Assembly: GCA_021785235.1 (NCBI GenBank)
Contig: JAJYGB010000056.1
Location: 1-8,010, forward strand
DNA: 8,010 nt
Direction: 5' to 3'
Source of the DNA: Bacteroidota bacterium
GTDB lineage: Bacteria; Bacteroidota; Kryptoniia; Kryptoniales; JAKASW01
Shown here one piece after another: positions 6,692 through 8,010 of the stretch. The notes below the pieces were generated by a model. That model worked only from the letters and a program-made list of their open reading frames with translations, searched no databases and was not told the DNA's origin. Every line of letters begins with the position of its first letter. Position 1 is the first letter of the stretch. Both the position numbers and the translations under genes were made by a program.

Positions 6692-7564
6692 ATGCTTCCG
6701 TGGGTTTATGGATTTACGTGGCAGACGGGAAACGTAATTTTCCTGACTGCATTCTATGCCGTGGCGGCAATCATCTTCGCGACATTCGGAGTCGCTGGGG
6801 CCCGCGCCATCCGCGATCTGAGATCAAATCACATAGATGAGATCAAGTGGCACGTCGATTTCAACGAGCTTCCCGACTTCGCGAAAAGCTGCCGGCATGT
6901 CTTCACTGGTGAGCTGAACCACCGTGTTTGTCCGAACGAGTTTGATTGCCGGACTTGCAAGCTGCACGCTAACCTTGCGATGGTTTCGCGCCTCACCGAT
7001 GCCTCCGATTCACCTGAGTCTGGCAACCTTCGCAAGGTTGCCAACTCGATCTTCGGCCTCGACATGCCGGCCGGCCGGTTGTACCACCGCGGGCACACGT
7101 GGGTGCGGAAGGAGAGCGACGGAACGCTGGCAATCGGACTCGACGATTTCGGGGAGCGCGTGGTTGGCGGAGTCGCGGAGCCGGAACTTCCCGCAATCGG
7201 AACCGTGGTTGCGGTAAATGGAACTGGCTGGTTTTTTCGGAGCGGCACTTCGGGTGGGAATGGCGAATTAAAAGTCCGAGTGCTTTCGCCTGTAGAGGGT
7301 GAAGTTGTTGCAGTCGGGGGACGGGACTCGGGCTTCTACCTCAAAGTGAAACCGGGAAATGATTGTGACCTTCGGCATCTACTGAAAGGCTCGGAGATCC
7401 GACCATGGATTATGAGGGAAATCGAACGGCTTGAGACGCTTCTCACAGCAGGGAGAATGGAGGTCAGTCTGGCAGACGGCGGCGAACTCGTGGAAGACTT
7501 GCCGGCAAATTACCCCGGCGTCAAGTGGGACGGTATTTTGGGAGAGACGTTTCTGGAACCTTAG
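6692..7564 (+). CDS. Membrane-anchored Cys-motif protein with GcvH-like domain
   Basis: This 290-residue protein has an N-terminal membrane helix (about 13-34). A Cys/His motif follows, C67-x12-C80-x5-C86-x2-C89, with H69 and H77 nearby, suggesting metal or redox binding. A clear glycine-cleavage-H-like domain lies at about 130-222 (GHTWVR, IGLDDFGERVVGG, SPVEGEVVAV). Relative to GcvH, the lipoyl-lysine position before SPVEGEVV is Glu (E192); the nearest Lys, 194, is two residues off. A charged helix (PWIMREIERLETLL, 238-251) leads to LADGG at 260-264, shared with the two upstream accessory proteins. The linker segment GNLRKVAN (111-118) is encoded by a palindromic repeat also found just after the gene. 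AAAGGTG at 6681-6687 serves as ribosome binding site. The protein is probably an accessory subunit or assembly factor of the complex; the biochemical role is unknown. Confidence 0.88.
   Translation: MLPWVYGFTWQTGNVIFLTAFYAVAAIIFATFGVAGARAIRDLRSNHIDEIKWHVDFNELPDFAKSCRHVFTGELNHRVCPNEFDCRTCKLHANLAMVSRLTDASDSPESGNLRKVANSIFGLDMPAGRLYHRGHTWVRKESDGTLAIGLDDFGERVVGGVAEPELPAIGTVVAVNGTGWFFRSGTSGGNGELKVRVLSPVEGEVVAVGGRDSGFYLKVKPGNDCDLRHLLKGSEIRPWIMREIERLETLLTAGRMEVSLADGGELVEDLPANYPGVKWDGILGETFLEP
6971..6985. repeat. Possible degenerate copy of the AACCTT palindrome
   Basis: AACCTTGCGATGGTT differs at one base from the palindromic unit AACCTTGCGAAGGTT. It lies in the coding sequence, read as NLAMV, 55 bases upstream of the perfect palindrome at 7021-7043. 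The order (GCG-centred then CGC-centred) is the same as in the intergenic pair at 7570-7603. It may be chance within conserved coding sequence. Confidence 0.25.
7021..7043. repeat. Intragenic palindromic repeat
   Basis: TGGCAACCTT and AAGGTTGCCA form a perfect 10-base inverted repeat around CGC. It is read in frame as GNLRKVAN in the linker between the Cys motif and the H-like domain of the 6692-7564 gene. The core CCTTCGCAAGGTT is identical to 7591-7603 in the following intergenic space, suggesting a dispersed repeat that entered a tolerant linker. Confidence 0.75.
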
Positions 7565-7569
7565 CCGAT

Positions 7570-7603
7570 AACCTTGCGAAGGTCTTGGAACCTTCGCAAG
7601 GTT
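7570..7603. repeat. Paired palindromic repeat / possible bidirectional terminator
   Basis: AACCTTGCGAAGG (7570-7582) and CCTTCGCAAGGTT (7591-7603) are a perfect 13-base inverted repeat with an 8-base loop. Each arm is also a small palindrome (ACCTT-GCG-AAGGT and AACCTT-CGC-AAGGTT). It fills most of the gap between two convergent genes, so it could terminate transcription from both sides. No run of T follows on either strand, so it is not a textbook intrinsic terminator. A related copy lies at 7021-7043. Confidence 0.7.
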
Positions 7604-7615
7604 GTGACCCGAGAG

Positions 7616-8010
7616 TCACCTCTCTATCTCATACTTCCTAATCTTCTCATACAGGGTCGACCTGTCAATCCCCAGCACCGACGCGGCTTCCTTTATATTT
7701 CCCTGAGTCCGCTTGATCGTCGCCTGTATTACCTGTTTCTCCACATCTTCCAGGGGCACATTGTTCGGCACATTCCAAACCTGCTTCCTAGAGCCGTTCT
7801 CTTCAAGGAATCCGAAGTCTTCCTCCGTCAGCACTTTGTTCTTGCACGTCACCATGGCCCGCTCGACCGCGTTTTCGAGTTCGCGGACATTGCCCGGCCA
7901 GTTGTACCCCATAAGCAGCTTGAGGCCCCCTCCGGTGATGTCTTCTGTCTCTTTCCCAAGCTCGTGCGAGAGCCGTTCGATAAAACACCTCACGAGTATC
8001 GGTATGTCCT
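7616..8010 (-). CDS. Sigma-54-dependent NtrC-family activator, C-terminal part
   Basis: This is the last 131 or so residues of a sigma-54 enhancer-binding protein. The reading frame stays open through the right edge as DIPILVRCFIERL, which matches the DIPLLV segment of the AAA+ domain, so the GTG at 7993 is an internal valine and the start is outside the window. The end of the AAA+ domain is marked by WPGNVREL (about 7900-7877). A Fis-type helix-turn-helix follows (about 7705-7628; GNIKEAASVLGIDRSTLYEK), the DNA-binding part. The sensor or receiver domain is not visible. The gene is convergent with the operon, with about 50 bases between stop codons. It may activate the possible sigma-54 promoter at 234-250; this link is inference. 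Confidence 0.93.
   Translation of the reverse strand, partial: DIPILVRCFIERLSHELGKETEDITGGGLKLLMGYNWPGNVRELENAVERAMVTCKNKVLTEEDFGFLEENGSRKQVWNVPNNVPLEDVEKQVIQATIKRTQGNIKEAASVLGIDRSTLYEKIRKYEIER

Noticed and set aside
6719..6728. Fourth copy of TGGCAGACGG, the DNA behind the ADGG motif
   Set aside because: It is read in a different frame (WQTG) near the start of the gene, so it does not encode the shared peptide and is probably coincidence.
7976..7993. GTG at 7993 as the start of the sigma-54 activator
   Set aside because: The frame continues upstream to the window edge with DIPIL, a conserved AAA+ segment, so the gene is truncated by the window and does not start here.

Overview
The window holds one plus-strand operon for a membrane-bound, periplasm-facing electron-transfer complex, followed by the 3' end of a convergent regulator gene. 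Four core subunits are clear. They are a membrane-anchored pentaheme cytochrome c, a Tat-exported molybdopterin-oxidoreductase-family protein, a four-cluster ferredoxin-like subunit and a ten-helix NrfD/HybB-type quinone-interacting membrane protein. The gene order and approximate sizes match Qrc, the menaquinone reductase of sulfate reducers, which is related to alternative complex III (Act). The natural reading is electron exchange between periplasmic donors and the quinone pool.

The core is flanked by accessory genes that are not part of canonical Qrc. Upstream are a 102-residue single-helix membrane protein and a 326-residue protein with two tandem Cys-rich repeats plus a glycine-cleavage-H-like domain. 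Downstream is a 290-residue protein with a membrane anchor, a Cys motif and a second H-like domain. Neither H-like domain has a lysine where lipoic acid is normally attached. All three accessory proteins carry an (M/L)ADGG motif near the C terminus, which suggests a common docking or recognition role. This accessory set is the most unusual part of the window.

Layout: 1-360 is leader sequence with a possible sigma-54 site and a possible frame-disrupted small membrane-protein ORF, which are partly competing readings. 361-1692 holds the two upstream accessory genes. 1730-6628 holds the four core subunits, tightly packed, with one 37-base gene overlap. 6692-7564 is the downstream H-like gene. 7570-7603 is a paired palindromic repeat between convergent genes, and a copy of the same repeat lies inside the preceding gene. 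7616-8010 (minus) is the C-terminal part of an NtrC-family sigma-54 activator that runs off the window edge.

Organism: a bacterium of moderate GC with Shine-Dalgarno sites, menaquinone-type respiratory modules, a sigma-54 activator and AACCTT-SGC-AAGGTT palindromes. From memory, such palindromes are common in the Bacteroidota/Ignavibacteria group. I therefore lean to an Ignavibacteria-like or other FCB-group anaerobe or facultative bacterium, with low certainty; a deltaproteobacterial lineage is not excluded.
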